Assembly (NCBI GenBank): GCA_017303415.1
Contig: JAFLBJ010000001.1
Span: 1,798,001-1,862,000 of the forward strand
DNA length: 64,000 nt
From: Chitinophagales bacterium
Lineage (GTDB): Bacteria > Bacteroidota > Bacteroidia > Chitinophagales > Chitinophagaceae
Reading direction: 5' to 3'
Made by a program: the position numbers and the translations under genes. Below the pieces are notes generated by a model. That model made no database searches. It was not told the origin of the DNA and saw only the letters and a program-made list of their open reading frames with translations. Within the stretch, counting starts at the first letter, position 1, and each line of letters begins with the position of its first letter. Of this stretch, positions 9,008 through 19,366 are shown in pieces.

Positions 9008-10285
9008 CTAATTTTTATATACCACCCCATCCTTCATCACAAACACCACTTTCCCAAACGCACCGCTGTCTTTTAACGGATCGCCATCCATGGCCACGAT
9101 ATCGGCAAGTTTACCAGCTTCAATACTTCCCAATTTATCTTTTTCGCCCAGCAGATCGGCCGCATTGATCGTAGCTGATTTGATCGCATCCATCGGGCTC
9201 ATGCCTGCTTCGATCATGTAACCGAATTCCCGCCAGTTCTGGCCATGCTGATAAACCCCCGCGTCGGTACCAAAGGCGATCTTGACACCGGCTTTATAAG
9301 CCTTGGCAAAGGTCTTTTGAATTTGAGGACCGGTTTCCAGCGCCTTGGGGACAACAATAGCCGGATAATACCCTGGAATTTTAGCGGAATCACCCACCGC
9401 TTTACCAGCCGTGATGGTGGGGACATACCAGGTTCCATGTTTTAAAAACAATTGGATCGCTTCATCATCCATGAATGTACCGTGTTCGATGGAGTGAACT
9501 CCGGCGCGTATGGCCCTTTTCATGCCTTCTGCGCCGTGGGCGTGTACAGCTACTTTGAATCCATAATCGTTAGCTGTTTGGACAATGGCTTCCAGTTCAT
9601 CCTCAAAGAACTGGGGATTTTTCCCGCTCTTGGCCACGCTCAATACCCCACCGGTGGCGGTTATCTTGATCAGGTCGGAACCATCTTTGTATCGTTGGCG
9701 GACTGCTTTGCGGGCTTCTTCTGCGCCATTGATCACACCTTCCTTTGGTCCCGGGTCACCCTGAAGGTCTTTTCGGTACCCATTGGTCGGATCCGCATGC
9801 CCCCCGGTGGTGGCAATGGATTTTCCAGCCGTATATATCCTTGGGCCCTTGATCCAACCCTTGTTGATTGCATTACGCAGGGAAATATTGACCCCGGTTC
9901 CGCCCAGGTCACGTACAGTAGTAAATCCTGCCATTAAGGTGATCTCCGAATACCTGACCGATTGAAAGGCATAATCGGCCGGGTTGAAGGTATAGGTTTG
10001 AATATACCGGTCGGGATTGGTCTCATGCTCCATATGCACGTGCATGTCCAGCCAACCCGGTGTCACCGTCCTGTTCTTCAGGTCAATGCTCTTATCATTG
10101 GCACCGGGTTTGGAATATCCGCTCTCTACAGCCAGAATCTTATTCCCTTCTACAATAATCGTCATTGACTTTTTAGGTGCATCGGATACCCCATCGATCA
10201 GGGTTCCACACCAGATATAGGTTTTTTGGGAAAAACTAAGGATGGAAATGGCCAGTCCCAGTAAAAGAAGGGCAATCTTTCTCAT
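9008..10285 (-). CDS. Secreted amidohydrolase (imidazolonepropionase / Xaa-Pro dipeptidase-like)
   Basis: Metal-dependent hydrolase of the amidohydrolase superfamily, 425 aa, with an N-terminal signal peptide (MRKIALLLLGLAISILSFSQ, cleavage near residue 20), so periplasmic or exported. The metal-binding set is visible: the HxH of LDMHVHMEH (His82, His84), the metal-bridging lysine region DLIKITATGGV, VHAHG, SIEHGTFMDD and the final Asp in AFGTDAGV. The closest remembered relatives are the Xaa-Pro dipeptidase/prolidase-like amidohydrolases of Bacteroidota and Proteobacteria; the substrate cannot be read from the sequence. Divergent from pyrG. Confidence 0.85.
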   Translation of the reverse strand: MRKIALLLLGLAISILSFSQKTYIWCGTLIDGVSDAPKKSMTIIVEGNKILAVESGYSKPGANDKSIDLKNRTVTPGWLDMHVHMEHETNPDRYIQTYTFNPADYAFQSVRYSEITLMAGFTTVRDLGGTGVNISLRNAINKGWIKGPRIYTAGKSIATTGGHADPTNGYRKDLQGDPGPKEGVINGAEEARKAVRQRYKDGSDLIKITATGGVLSVAKSGKNPQFFEDELEAIVQTANDYGFKVAVHAHGAEGMKRAIRAGVHSIEHGTFMDDEAIQLFLKHGTWYVPTITAGKAVGDSAKIPGYYPAIVVPKALETGPQIQKTFAKAYKAGVKIAFGTDAGVYQHGQNWREFGYMIEAGMSPMDAIKSATINAADLLGEKDKLGSIEAGKLADIVAMDGDPLKDSGAFGKVVFVMKDGVVYKN

Positions 10286-10410
10286 GATTTTCAGTTTGTT
10301 CGAATATATTGATTTTTTGATTGCCCAAATTCTGTGAATTCAATGTCCCGAGTCTTTTGGACTGTGAGCATTTTTTTTCGCACATAATGCACGGAAGCCA
10401 CGGAAAATAA

Positions 10411-12138
<1,728 letters not shown>

Positions 12139-12140
12139 GG

Positions 12141-12298
12141 GACAGAGGACAGATGACAGATGACGGATGACGGATGACGGAATTTTGCTGTGCGAGACTT
12201 CCGGTCTCGCACAACACCACCCCCACCGTCATCTGTCATCCGTCATCCGTCATCTTTCCTCCGTCATCCGTCATCCGTCATCTTTCCTCCGTCATTCG
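12141..12298. repeat. Composite inverted repeat R4 between pyrG and yidC
   Basis: Outer arms are tandem GATGACG words at 12150-12180 and CCGTCAT words at 12226-12295; for example, 12159-12180 is the exact reverse complement of 12261-12282. Inside sits a compact hairpin, GTGCGAGAC (12190-12198) with GTCTCGCAC (12204-12212) and a 5-nt loop. The same nested hairpin occurs in R6 (30917-30945). The right arm carries about two extra copies of the word block, separated by TTTCCT. Confidence 0.85.
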
Positions 12299-12325
12299 CC
12301 CCCTCCAAAGTTCCCCCCAACACGT

Positions 12326-12333
12326 TATCTTTG
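12326..12333 (+). promoter_or_regulatory. Candidate -7 box for yidC
   Basis: TATCTTTG matches TAnnTTTG and ends 20 nt before the yidC ATG, after repeat R4. The -33 box is not recognisable. Confidence 0.5.
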
Positions 12334-12353
12334 CCCACTTTAACAGGAACCAC

Positions 12354-14195
12354 ATGAAATTTGACAGGAATACGGTGATTGGCTTTGTGTTATTGGCCGC
12401 CCTTTTGTTTGCCTATTTTTATTACACAAACAAGGAACAACATGCCATGCGCCGGGAAGCCGCCCGCAAGGATTCGATAGCCAAAGCAAATCAGCCTGCC
12501 CCTCAAAAGGATACCAATCAGGCAATTATTGATACTTTACGTCCGAGCACCTTACCCAAAGTGGTCAAAGCCGGCCAGTACCGCAAGGCTGCTACTGCCG
12601 GGGAGGAAATGGTTTTCATGGAGAACGAGGTGTACCGGGTGGCTTTTACCAGCCTGGGTGGCCAGCCAAAATGGGTTGACCTGAAACAATTCAAAGGCCA
12701 TGACAGCAGCCTGGTTCGCCTGGCCGGAACTGCCTTTAATAAAATAGATTATCCCATTAACACGGGCGAAGGCACTACTTCCATATCGGAATTGAATTTT
12801 CAATCCATCGAAAGGGCTGTAAACGCCACAGGCGATTCCATCCTCCGGTTCACCCTGCAGGCCGATAGTGCAGGTCCCTCCATCACCCATCAGTATGTGA
12901 TGAAAAAGAATGATTACATGATGGAGTTTGATATCCTTTTCAATGGAGCAGACAAATTACTCACGCAGGGTGTGCTAAACCTGAACTGGCAGTACGAAGC
13001 CTTACAGCAGGAAAGCGATATAAAATTTGAAAAACAAAATACCCAGATCGGTTATGTACTGGATGGGGAATTTGATTACCATACCATTGGCCGTCGCTCG
13101 GACAAGCAGTTTTCTGCCCCGGTGAAATGGATCGGTGTCAGGCAACGGTTCTTTAATACGATCCTGGTTGCCAAAGAAAATTTTAATTCCGGAAAGATCG
13201 AATGGAATATACCTGATGATACAGCGAAAACCATTGTTCGGTCAACCGCCAATCTGCGCATAGAAACCAAAGGTACCCCACAGGTGACCGTGCCGATGAA
13301 TGTGTACTACGGTCCTTCGGACTATGAATTGCTGAAAAAGTATGACCTGCAGATGGGAAAACTGGTCAACCTCGGCCAGGGACCCTATGCCTTTGTACGC
13401 CCCATCAATAAGTATGTGGTTATACCGGTGTTCAATTTCATTAAGAGTTTTGCCGGAAGCCTGGGTCTCGCTATTGCCTTACTTACCCTCTTCATCCGCC
13501 TCCTGATCTCTCCGCTGACCTATTCCAGCTACCTCAGTGGTGCCAAGATGAAAGTATTGCGTCCGGAGATCAGTAAGTTAAAAGAGAAATTTGGCAGCGA
13601 CCAACAGGCCATGAGCATGGAGCAAATGAAATTGTTCCGCGAGGCAGGCGTCAATCCCCTCGGAGGTTGTATCCCGGCGCTGTTACAGATCCCGATCTTC
13701 TTTGCCTTATATAGTTTCTTTAATGCAAGTGTTGACCTTCGGGGCCAGCCATTCTGGTGGGCCAATGACCTTTCCGCCTTTGACGATGTGATCAAGTTTG
13801 GGGTGAATATTCCCTTGCTGGGAAGCCACCTGAGTTTATTTACCATTACGGCGGTGATCACCAGTTTCCTGATCTCCTTGTACAGCATGAGCATGACGCC
13901 TGATCAGAGCAATCCCATGCTCAAGTACATGCCGTATATCTTCCCATTCTTCCTGTTGTTTATCTTTAACCAGTTGCCTTCGGCGCTTACCTGGTATTAT
14001 ACCGTGTCAAACCTGGTGACGCTGGCACTTCAGTTTGTGATCCAGAATTATATCATCAATCATGATAAGATCCTGGCCAAGATCGAGGAGACCCGAAAGA
14101 AACCCAAGGCGAAGAGCAAATGGCAGGAACGATTTGATCAGATGCAGGAATCGCAGAAAAAGTTAAAGGAAATGCAACAGAAAGGTAAAAAGTAG
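12354..14195 (+). CDS. yidC: Membrane protein insertase YidC
   Basis: Inserts and folds inner-membrane proteins, alone or with SecYEG. 613 aa from the ATG at 12354 (MKFDRNTVIGF). The open frame continues upstream, but only through repeat R4 and its candidate promoter, so I reject the longer start. TM1 at residues 8-24, a large periplasmic beta domain (about 75-345) typical of Gram-negative YidC, then the conserved insertase core: TM2 at SLGLAIALLTLFIRLLISPLTY, the cytoplasmic hairpin (MEQMKLFREAGVNPLGGC), and further TMs to about residue 575. The C-terminal tail is basic (KKLKEMQQKGKK), as expected for ribosome contact. Confidence 0.95.
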   Translation: MKFDRNTVIGFVLLAALLFAYFYYTNKEQHAMRREAARKDSIAKANQPAPQKDTNQAIIDTLRPSTLPKVVKAGQYRKAATAGEEMVFMENEVYRVAFTSLGGQPKWVDLKQFKGHDSSLVRLAGTAFNKIDYPINTGEGTTSISELNFQSIERAVNATGDSILRFTLQADSAGPSITHQYVMKKNDYMMEFDILFNGADKLLTQGVLNLNWQYEALQQESDIKFEKQNTQIGYVLDGEFDYHTIGRRSDKQFSAPVKWIGVRQRFFNTILVAKENFNSGKIEWNIPDDTAKTIVRSTANLRIETKGTPQVTVPMNVYYGPSDYELLKKYDLQMGKLVNLGQGPYAFVRPINKYVVIPVFNFIKSFAGSLGLAIALLTLFIRLLISPLTYSSYLSGAKMKVLRPEISKLKEKFGSDQQAMSMEQMKLFREAGVNPLGGCIPALLQIPIFFALYSFFNASVDLRGQPFWWANDLSAFDDVIKFGVNIPLLGSHLSLFTITAVITSFLISLYSMSMTPDQSNPMLKYMPYIFPFFLLFIFNQLPSALTWYYTVSNLVTLALQFVIQNYIINHDKILAKIEETRKKPKAKSKWQERFDQMQESQKKLKEMQQKGKK

Positions 14196-14255
14196 GAAAT
14201 ACAACCATTTTCCTATTTTAGACCGTCTCTTACTTAATTACCCAACCTGTATAAA

Positions 14256-14921
14256 ATGAAAAAGGTAGTTTCATTCGGTCTTTCCCTTCTGGCTGTACTT
14301 GTTACAGTCACCACTTTTGCCCAAAAAAGGATCACAGAGGGTACGATCTCGTATGATATCGTCATCAATACCGGTGAGGCAGATCCCAAGATCGCTGATA
14401 TGTTTGACGGGGCCTTGAGTGTGGTTTACCTGAAGGCCAATAAAAGCCGTTCTGAGCTGGTAAGCTCCCTGGGTACGCAGTCTACCATCGTGGATGGAAG
14501 AACAGGTAACGCCACTGTATTGAAAGAATACGGGGAAACCAAGTACATGATCACGATGACCGCGGCCAATTGGAAAGAATCCAATCAGAAATATGAAGGG
14601 GTGGAATTCACCTACCTCGATGAATACAAGGAGATATTGGGATATAAATGCCAGAAGGCAGTAGGTAAACTCAAAGATGGCTCCGAATTTACTGTCTTTT
14701 ATACACCCGATCTGATTCCCGAGAACAAAGATTTTCAGTATGCCAACAAAGGGCTCAATGGACTGGCTATGGAATATGAGTCAAGTCTGGGGAAGATCAA
14801 GGTAGTGTACACGGTGTCGAAGATCAGTTTCAATATTGTGCCTGCTTCCAAATTTGACCTGCCTAAAAGTGGCTACCGGGTCATGACCTACGAGGAAAGC
14901 ATGAAATTGGGCGCACAATAA
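14256..14921 (+). CDS. Exported GLPGLI-family-like protein
   Basis: 221 aa with signal peptide MKKVVSFGLSLLAVLVTVTTFAQ (cleavage near residue 23). The body is beta-rich (ITEGTISYDIVINTGEADP; YLDEYKEILGYKCQKAVGKL; FTVFYTPDLIPE) and resembles Bacteroidota GLPGLI/DUF4412-type periplasmic proteins, in which the 'ILGYKC.KA' segment recurs. The GLPGLI signature is degenerate here (KGLNGLAMEYES). No enzymatic motif. It lies downstream of yidC on the same strand with a 60-nt gap. Function unknown. Confidence 0.7.
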   Translation: MKKVVSFGLSLLAVLVTVTTFAQKRITEGTISYDIVINTGEADPKIADMFDGALSVVYLKANKSRSELVSSLGTQSTIVDGRTGNATVLKEYGETKYMITMTAANWKESNQKYEGVEFTYLDEYKEILGYKCQKAVGKLKDGSEFTVFYTPDLIPENKDFQYANKGLNGLAMEYESSLGKIKVVYTVSKISFNIVPASKFDLPKSGYRVMTYEESMKLGAQ

Positions 14922-14972
14922 GGGGGACGAAAAATCGCCGCTTACCATTCATCCAGCAAAACATTAAAAGGA

Positions 14973-15326
14973 TTACTTATTCAATGTGGGGACACCCAGG
15001 GAGAATTTAACTTTATCACCCGTATTCGTATTCGTCTTAAGCGGTACGATATAGGTGGTATTCCCTTTCTGATAGGTGATCACAGAGTTCAGGGAGATCA
15101 CGTTATTCTGGGTCTTTTGGGAAATAATCTGGCTACCACGGTATTGATAACCCGACTTTAAGGAGAATTTGCCCGGTGTTACCTGGGAATAATGATTGGC
15201 CAGTAAAGTGTTCTTTTTGGCTTTACCCCCTCCATCACCCAGTGTGGCGTAGGCGGCAGCAGCGGAAATGATAACGAGTACACCCGTTAACACTTTTCTG
15301 CGCAGTATGGAGGATTGCTTCATCAT
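14973..15326 (-). CDS. Small exported or membrane-anchored hypothetical protein
   Basis: 117 aa from the ATG at 15326 (MMKQSSILRRKVLTG). A basic N-terminus and hydrophobic stretch (VLTGVLVIISAAAAYATL) form a signal peptide or anchor, followed by GDGGGKAKKNT and a beta-strand-rich tail with two 'TYQKGNTTYIVPL'-like strands. Convergent with the GLPGLI gene, 51 nt apart. I do not recognise the family. A longer start at 15344 (MLILSAM) exists but would weaken the signal peptide. Confidence 0.55.
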   Translation of the reverse strand: MMKQSSILRRKVLTGVLVIISAAAAYATLGDGGGKAKKNTLLANHYSQVTPGKFSLKSGYQYRGSQIISQKTQNNVISLNSVITYQKGNTTYIVPLKTNTNTGDKVKFSLGVPTLNK

Positions 15327-15419
15327 TGCGGACAAAATTAACAATAAAAGAATTGATAAAAAAACCGTCTATCCAGAATATTAGTATTTATTTAACGCTG
15401 GAAATGGGGAAATGTTACT

Positions 15420-15439
15420 AAAAAAAGGCCTTTTTTTTT
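15420..15439. other. A7-GGCC-T9 palindrome upstream of TPR gene
   Basis: Seven A (15420-15426), GGCC, nine T (15431-15439): a perfectly self-complementary block in the divergent gap before the TPR gene. It could act as a weak bidirectional terminator or as a bent or cruciform DNA site. Confidence 0.4.
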
Positions 15440-15475
15440 CGGAAAAAGGGTATCTTGTATAAACCTTTGATATTC

Positions 15476-16894
15476 ATGAAAGAACATCCATACCAAGAAG
15501 ACAGGGAGCAGTTTAGGGAGTTGTTGAAACAGTATGAAAACCTGAGGAACGGCCGTTCGCATTCATTTTTGGATGAAGACTCATTTGAGCGCATCATCGA
15601 CTACTTTGATGAGCGGGAAGAGCTGACCAATGCCCTGGAGGCGGCAGAACTGGGCGCCGAGCAATACCCCTTTTCCTCCATTCTCCTGATCAAGAAAGCA
15701 GATATACTACTGGCCTCCCGACGCTACCGGGAGTCGCTCGATATTCTCGAGAAGGCCTCCCTGCTCGATAGCATGGATATCAACCTTTACATTCTTAAGA
15801 CGGATGCCTATCTCGCGCTTGACCAGCCTGAGCGGGCGGTCGAACTCCTGGAACAGGCATTATCCCTCTTTGACGGACAGGAAAGAATTGAACTGTTATT
15901 TGAACTCGCGGATGTATATGACGATTACGAAGAATTTGATAAGATTTTTGACTGTCTGAAACTGATCCTGGAACAGGATCCCAATAATGAAGAGGCCTTG
16001 TACAAGATCTGTTTCTGGACTGATTTCACAGGGCGCAATGAAGAGAGCATTCGCCTGCATCAGATCATCATTGATGAATACCCTTATAATGAATTGGCCT
16101 GGTTCAACCTGGCCGCTGCCTATCAGGGATTGAAGTTGTACGAGAAGGCCATTGATGCCTATCAATATGCTGTTACTATTGAAGAGAAATTTGATTATGC
16201 GTATCGCAATATGGGCGATGCCTATATCCGCTTGCGCAAATACAAGGAGGCCATTGAGGTATTGGAAAAAGTGATCGAATTATCTAAACCGGAAGACCTG
16301 ATCTATGAAGCGATCGGTCACTGTTATGATAAAATGCACAAATACGGACAGGCCAGGTTCTATTACCGGAAAGCCTCACACCTGAACCCGGACGAGAGCA
16401 AACTCTATTACAAACTGGCGTATACCTATTTCAACGAAGGCCAGTTTCAGCAGGCCGCGCGGCAACTGGAATCGGCCTTGCGTATCCATCCCAAACAACC
16501 CGATTACAATCTGCTGATGGGTGAATGTCGCTTACAACTGGGACAGTTTAAGGAATCCATTGCCAGTTTGACCCAGGTGGTGAGTGCCCGGCCCCGCAAT
16601 GTGGCCGGATGGGAAGCGATCCTGCGCTGCCTGTTTAAAGCCGAATTCTACAATGAAGCACTGGTTCAGGTAGAATCTGCCCTCGTGGCCACAGGCAAAA
16701 GGCCACTCTTTTTATTCTACAAAAGCGCCTTTTTACTGGCGGCAGGCAAAACCAAAGAAGGTTTACTGTGGCTGGAACAGGCTTTGTCATTGGACGCTAA
16801 AAAACTCAAGCGCTTTGTGGAGTTAAACCCGATGATCCTGCAAAACCAGCAAGTGGTTGACCTGATCGCCCGGTTCAAGAAAAAGAATGCGTAA
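15476..16894 (+). CDS. Large TPR-repeat protein
   Basis: 472 aa from the ATG at 15476 (MKEHPYQEDR); a TTG seven codons upstream is unlikely. No signal peptide, so probably cytoplasmic. The whole protein is tetratricopeptide-like: an acidic N-terminus (residues 1-60), then about ten helical hairpins with TPR consensus (PYNELAWFNLAAAYQGLKLY, YAYRNMGDAYIRLRKYKEAI, ESKLYYKLAYTYFNEGQFQQA). Such proteins are common in Bacteroidota as scaffolds. No catalytic domain. It stands alone between a divergent small gene and the phosphosulfolactate synthase operon, with a 101-nt gap before the latter. Confidence 0.8.
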   Translation: MKEHPYQEDREQFRELLKQYENLRNGRSHSFLDEDSFERIIDYFDEREELTNALEAAELGAEQYPFSSILLIKKADILLASRRYRESLDILEKASLLDSMDINLYILKTDAYLALDQPERAVELLEQALSLFDGQERIELLFELADVYDDYEEFDKIFDCLKLILEQDPNNEEALYKICFWTDFTGRNEESIRLHQIIIDEYPYNELAWFNLAAAYQGLKLYEKAIDAYQYAVTIEEKFDYAYRNMGDAYIRLRKYKEAIEVLEKVIELSKPEDLIYEAIGHCYDKMHKYGQARFYYRKASHLNPDESKLYYKLAYTYFNEGQFQQAARQLESALRIHPKQPDYNLLMGECRLQLGQFKESIASLTQVVSARPRNVAGWEAILRCLFKAEFYNEALVQVESALVATGKRPLFLFYKSAFLLAAGKTKEGLLWLEQALSLDAKKLKRFVELNPMILQNQQVVDLIARFKKKNA

Positions 16895-16949
16895 AGTCTG
16901 CCCATTCTGCTGATGATAAAAATCACCCGTACATAAGCCGGTACTTTCT

Positions 16950-16957
16950 TATTTTTG
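16950..16957 (+). promoter_or_regulatory. Candidate -7 box for the phosphosulfolactate synthase operon
   Basis: TATTTTTG, a TAnnTTTG match, ending 38 nt before the ATG at 16996. No recognisable -33 element. Confidence 0.45.
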
Positions 16958-16995
16958 CCGCTGTTTTGAAACCCTAGCAACCTTAATTTGGACGT

Positions 16996-17766
16996 ATGAA
17001 CTTTAAGCTGAAACAGATACCGGACAGAAACCTAAAGCCACGTATTTCAGGGATCACCATGGTGATGGATAAAGGATTGAGTGTACAGGAAGCCGAAAAC
17101 TTCATGAGTGCTTCAAGCCCGCATGTGGATGTCGTTAAGTTAGGCTTTGGAACTTCCTTTGTGACGCCCCACCTTGAAGAGAAATTGAAAGTGTACAAGA
17201 AGTATGATATCCCGGTTTATTTTGGAGGTACTCTTTTTGAAGCCTTTCTGGTCCGCAACCAGTTTGAAGATTATATCGCGGTGTGCAAAGAATTCGGGAT
17301 CGACTATATGGAGGTCAGCGATGGTTCCATCACCATTCCCCACGCTGAGAAATGTGGATATATTGAGAAACTCACCAAACATGGTACCGTCTTGAGCGAA
17401 GTGGGCAGTAAGGATGCAGCCCATATCATTCCTCCCTACAAATGGATCGAATTGATGCGGGCCGAACTCAATGCAGGTTCCAGCTATGTGATCGCCGAAG
17501 CACGTGAGGCCGGTAATGTCGGTATCTATCGCGGAAGTGGAGAAGTAAGAGAAGGACTGGTACAGGAGATCCTGACCCAGATCCCCGCTGAGAAGATCAT
17601 GTGGGAGGCACCCCAAAAAGCCCAACAACTTTATTTTATTGAATTGATCGGTTGCAATGTCAACCTGGGAAATATCGCGCCATCTGAAATGCTGCCGCTC
17701 GAAGCCATGCGGTTGGGATTGCGCGGAGATACTTTCCACCTTTACCTGAACAAAGAGGAAGCATGA
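16996..17766 (+). CDS. comA: Phosphosulfolactate synthase (ComA family)
   Basis: Adds sulfite to phosphoenolpyruvate to give (2R)-phosphosulfolactate (TIM-barrel enzyme; coenzyme M pathway in archaea, sulfolactate or sulfonate metabolism in bacteria). 256 aa, typical. Recognisable family blocks: DVVKLGFGTS near residue 45, PVYFGGTLFEAF near 75, FGIDYMEVSDGSI near 100, LSEVGSKD near 135, VIAEAREAGNVGIY near 165, and IMWEAPQKAQQ near 205. The last codons overlap the aroE start by 4 nt (ATGA), implying coupling. No comB or comC neighbour. Sulfonolipids (capnine, sulfobacins) are known from Chitinophaga-type bacteria, so a role in making their sulfonate head group is an attractive inference, not shown. 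Confidence 0.85.
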   Translation: MNFKLKQIPDRNLKPRISGITMVMDKGLSVQEAENFMSASSPHVDVVKLGFGTSFVTPHLEEKLKVYKKYDIPVYFGGTLFEAFLVRNQFEDYIAVCKEFGIDYMEVSDGSITIPHAEKCGYIEKLTKHGTVLSEVGSKDAAHIIPPYKWIELMRAELNAGSSYVIAEAREAGNVGIYRGSGEVREGLVQEILTQIPAEKIMWEAPQKAQQLYFIELIGCNVNLGNIAPSEMLPLEAMRLGLRGDTFHLYLNKEEA

Positions 17767-18503
17767 TGAAGGTCTATGGACTTATAGGCTATCCGCTCAC
17801 GCATTCATTCTCTCAACGTTATTTCTCCGAAAAGTTCAGCCAGGAAAACATCCAGGGCTGTACCTACCAGAATTTTTCCATCCCCTCCATGGATGAGTTT
17901 CCGTTTGTACTGGCAACACCGGGTCTGTCCGGGCTCAATGTGACCATACCTTACAAGGAAGCAGTCATCCCATTTCTTGATGAAACAGATGAGGTGGTCA
18001 AAGAGATCGGGGCCTGCAATTGTATCCGTATAGAGGACGGAAAAAAGACAGGATACAATACCGATGTCATAGGCTTTGAACGCTCCTTGCAGAGTGGGTT
18101 ACAGGCCCAGCATGACAAAGCCCTGGTTTTAGGGACAGGAGGCGCCGCCAAAGCCGTCAAATGGGTACTTAAAAAGAAAGGCATCCCCTTTCTGTCCGTG
18201 TCCCGACGACCAGAACCTCCTGAAACCCTTAGTTACGCTGAATTGACCCCAGATCTTATAGCCAGCCACCGCCTGATCATCAATACCACCCCCTTGGGTA
18301 TGTACCCCCTGGTGGAAGAATGCCCCCCAATCGATTTTAATGCAGTAGAAAGCAACCATTTCCTTTTCGATCTTATCTACAATCCTGAAACCACCCGTTT
18401 CCTTCAATACGGGATGGATAAAGGGGCCACTACCCAAAATGGGTTTGACATGCTGATCCACCAGGCGGAGGAAAGCTGGAAAATCTGGAATAATTTGATT
18501 TAA
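17763..18503 (+). CDS. aroE: Shikimate dehydrogenase
   Basis: NADPH-dependent reduction of 3-dehydroshikimate, 246 aa (slightly shorter than the roughly 270 typical, as in other Bacteroidota). Substrate-binding HSFSQRYF near residue 15, NVTIPYKEAVIPFLD near 60 (catalytic Lys), NCIRIEDGKKTGYNTD near 85-100 (catalytic Asp), the cofactor loop LVLGTGGAAKAVKWVL near 122, NTTPLGMYP near 175, and QNGFDMLIHQA at the C-terminus. Starts MMKVYGLIGY within the end of comA; the second ATG (17766) is equally possible. The pairing with a sulfite-fixing enzyme is not an obvious pathway. Confidence 0.93.
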   Translation: MMKVYGLIGYPLTHSFSQRYFSEKFSQENIQGCTYQNFSIPSMDEFPFVLATPGLSGLNVTIPYKEAVIPFLDETDEVVKEIGACNCIRIEDGKKTGYNTDVIGFERSLQSGLQAQHDKALVLGTGGAAKAVKWVLKKKGIPFLSVSRRPEPPETLSYAELTPDLIASHRLIINTTPLGMYPLVEECPPIDFNAVESNHFLFDLIYNPETTRFLQYGMDKGATTQNGFDMLIHQAEESWKIWNNLI

Positions 18504-18518
18504 TTTGTTGGCTTTAAA

Positions 18519-19346
18519 ATGAGGATCCTCTACTCGCTTGTAATCCTGTTAGTTGCGTGCCCTGTACTGTATGGGCAGGATTCCGCCCGTTTATACCTGG
18601 AAACAGGGAACAGGCTGAAAGGGGAAGGGAATTGCCAGGAAGCCCTGCCCTTGTACCAACGAGCGGTTCAATTGGATCCCAGACTGGCCGAAGGATTTGT
18701 GGAACTTGCCTGGTGCCACAACGAATTGGGACAATACGCACTGGCGCTGCAACATCTCCGCACCGCTGAAGGTCTCCTTCCCGATAACAAGAGGGTTCTT
18801 TACGAAACAGGTTTTGCTTATTATCATTTGGATAGTGCCGATAAAGCAATACGCTTATTTCGTCAGGCGCTTACCCAGGATTCAAATTATCTCCTGGCAC
18901 GCATCGGTATGGCCGATGTGTACCGCGACAAAAAGAATGATTCACGCACCGCGATCAACTGGTACCGGTCCGTTATAGCCCGTGACCCGAACAACAAGAA
19001 GGCCCATTACTGGGCGGGTTGGTGCCACAATGAACTGAAAGAATATACCCAGGCACAACCTTATCTGCAACGGGTGTTGTCCCTTGACCCGGATGACCGG
19101 CTGGCCTATTCCGAATTGGGCTATGCAGCCTATTCCCTAAAGAATTTCACCGACGCTATATCCTACCTGAAGAAAACTGAAACCCTGCCAGGACCCCGTA
19201 TTGAAACGGCCATGTACTATCTCGGGCTCTGTTATACCCAAACCGGGCAGAAACAGGAAGCCATCAAGAAGTACAATGAACTGGTCTTGATGGAAAGCGA
19301 ACTGGCCACCGGCCTGTTAGCTGAGATCCGTGCCATGAAACAATGA
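18519..19346 (+). CDS. Exported TPR protein
   Basis: 275 aa with a cleavable signal peptide (MRILYSLVILLVACPVLYGQ). The Cys at 14 does not sit in a good lipobox. Then five to six TPR units (ALPLYQRAVQLDPRLAEGFV, DNKRVLYETGFAYYHLDSAD, PNNKKAHYWAGWCHNELKEY, PDDRLAYSELGYAAYSLKNF). Probably a periplasmic scaffold. It lies 15 nt after aroE and 20 nt before an OmpA-like lipoprotein on the same strand, so probably co-transcribed; joint envelope function with the next gene is inferred. Confidence 0.8.
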   Translation: MRILYSLVILLVACPVLYGQDSARLYLETGNRLKGEGNCQEALPLYQRAVQLDPRLAEGFVELAWCHNELGQYALALQHLRTAEGLLPDNKRVLYETGFAYYHLDSADKAIRLFRQALTQDSNYLLARIGMADVYRDKKNDSRTAINWYRSVIARDPNNKKAHYWAGWCHNELKEYTQAQPYLQRVLSLDPDDRLAYSELGYAAYSLKNFTDAISYLKKTETLPGPRIETAMYYLGLCYTQTGQKQEAIKKYNELVLMESELATGLLAEIRAMKQ

Positions 19347-19366
19347 GTTAACGGCAAAAACATACT

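Noticed and set aside
12174-12353. N-terminal extension of YidC by 60 codons
   Set aside because: The extension is encoded entirely by repeat R4 words and the candidate promoter; the YidC N-terminal TM starts at 12354.
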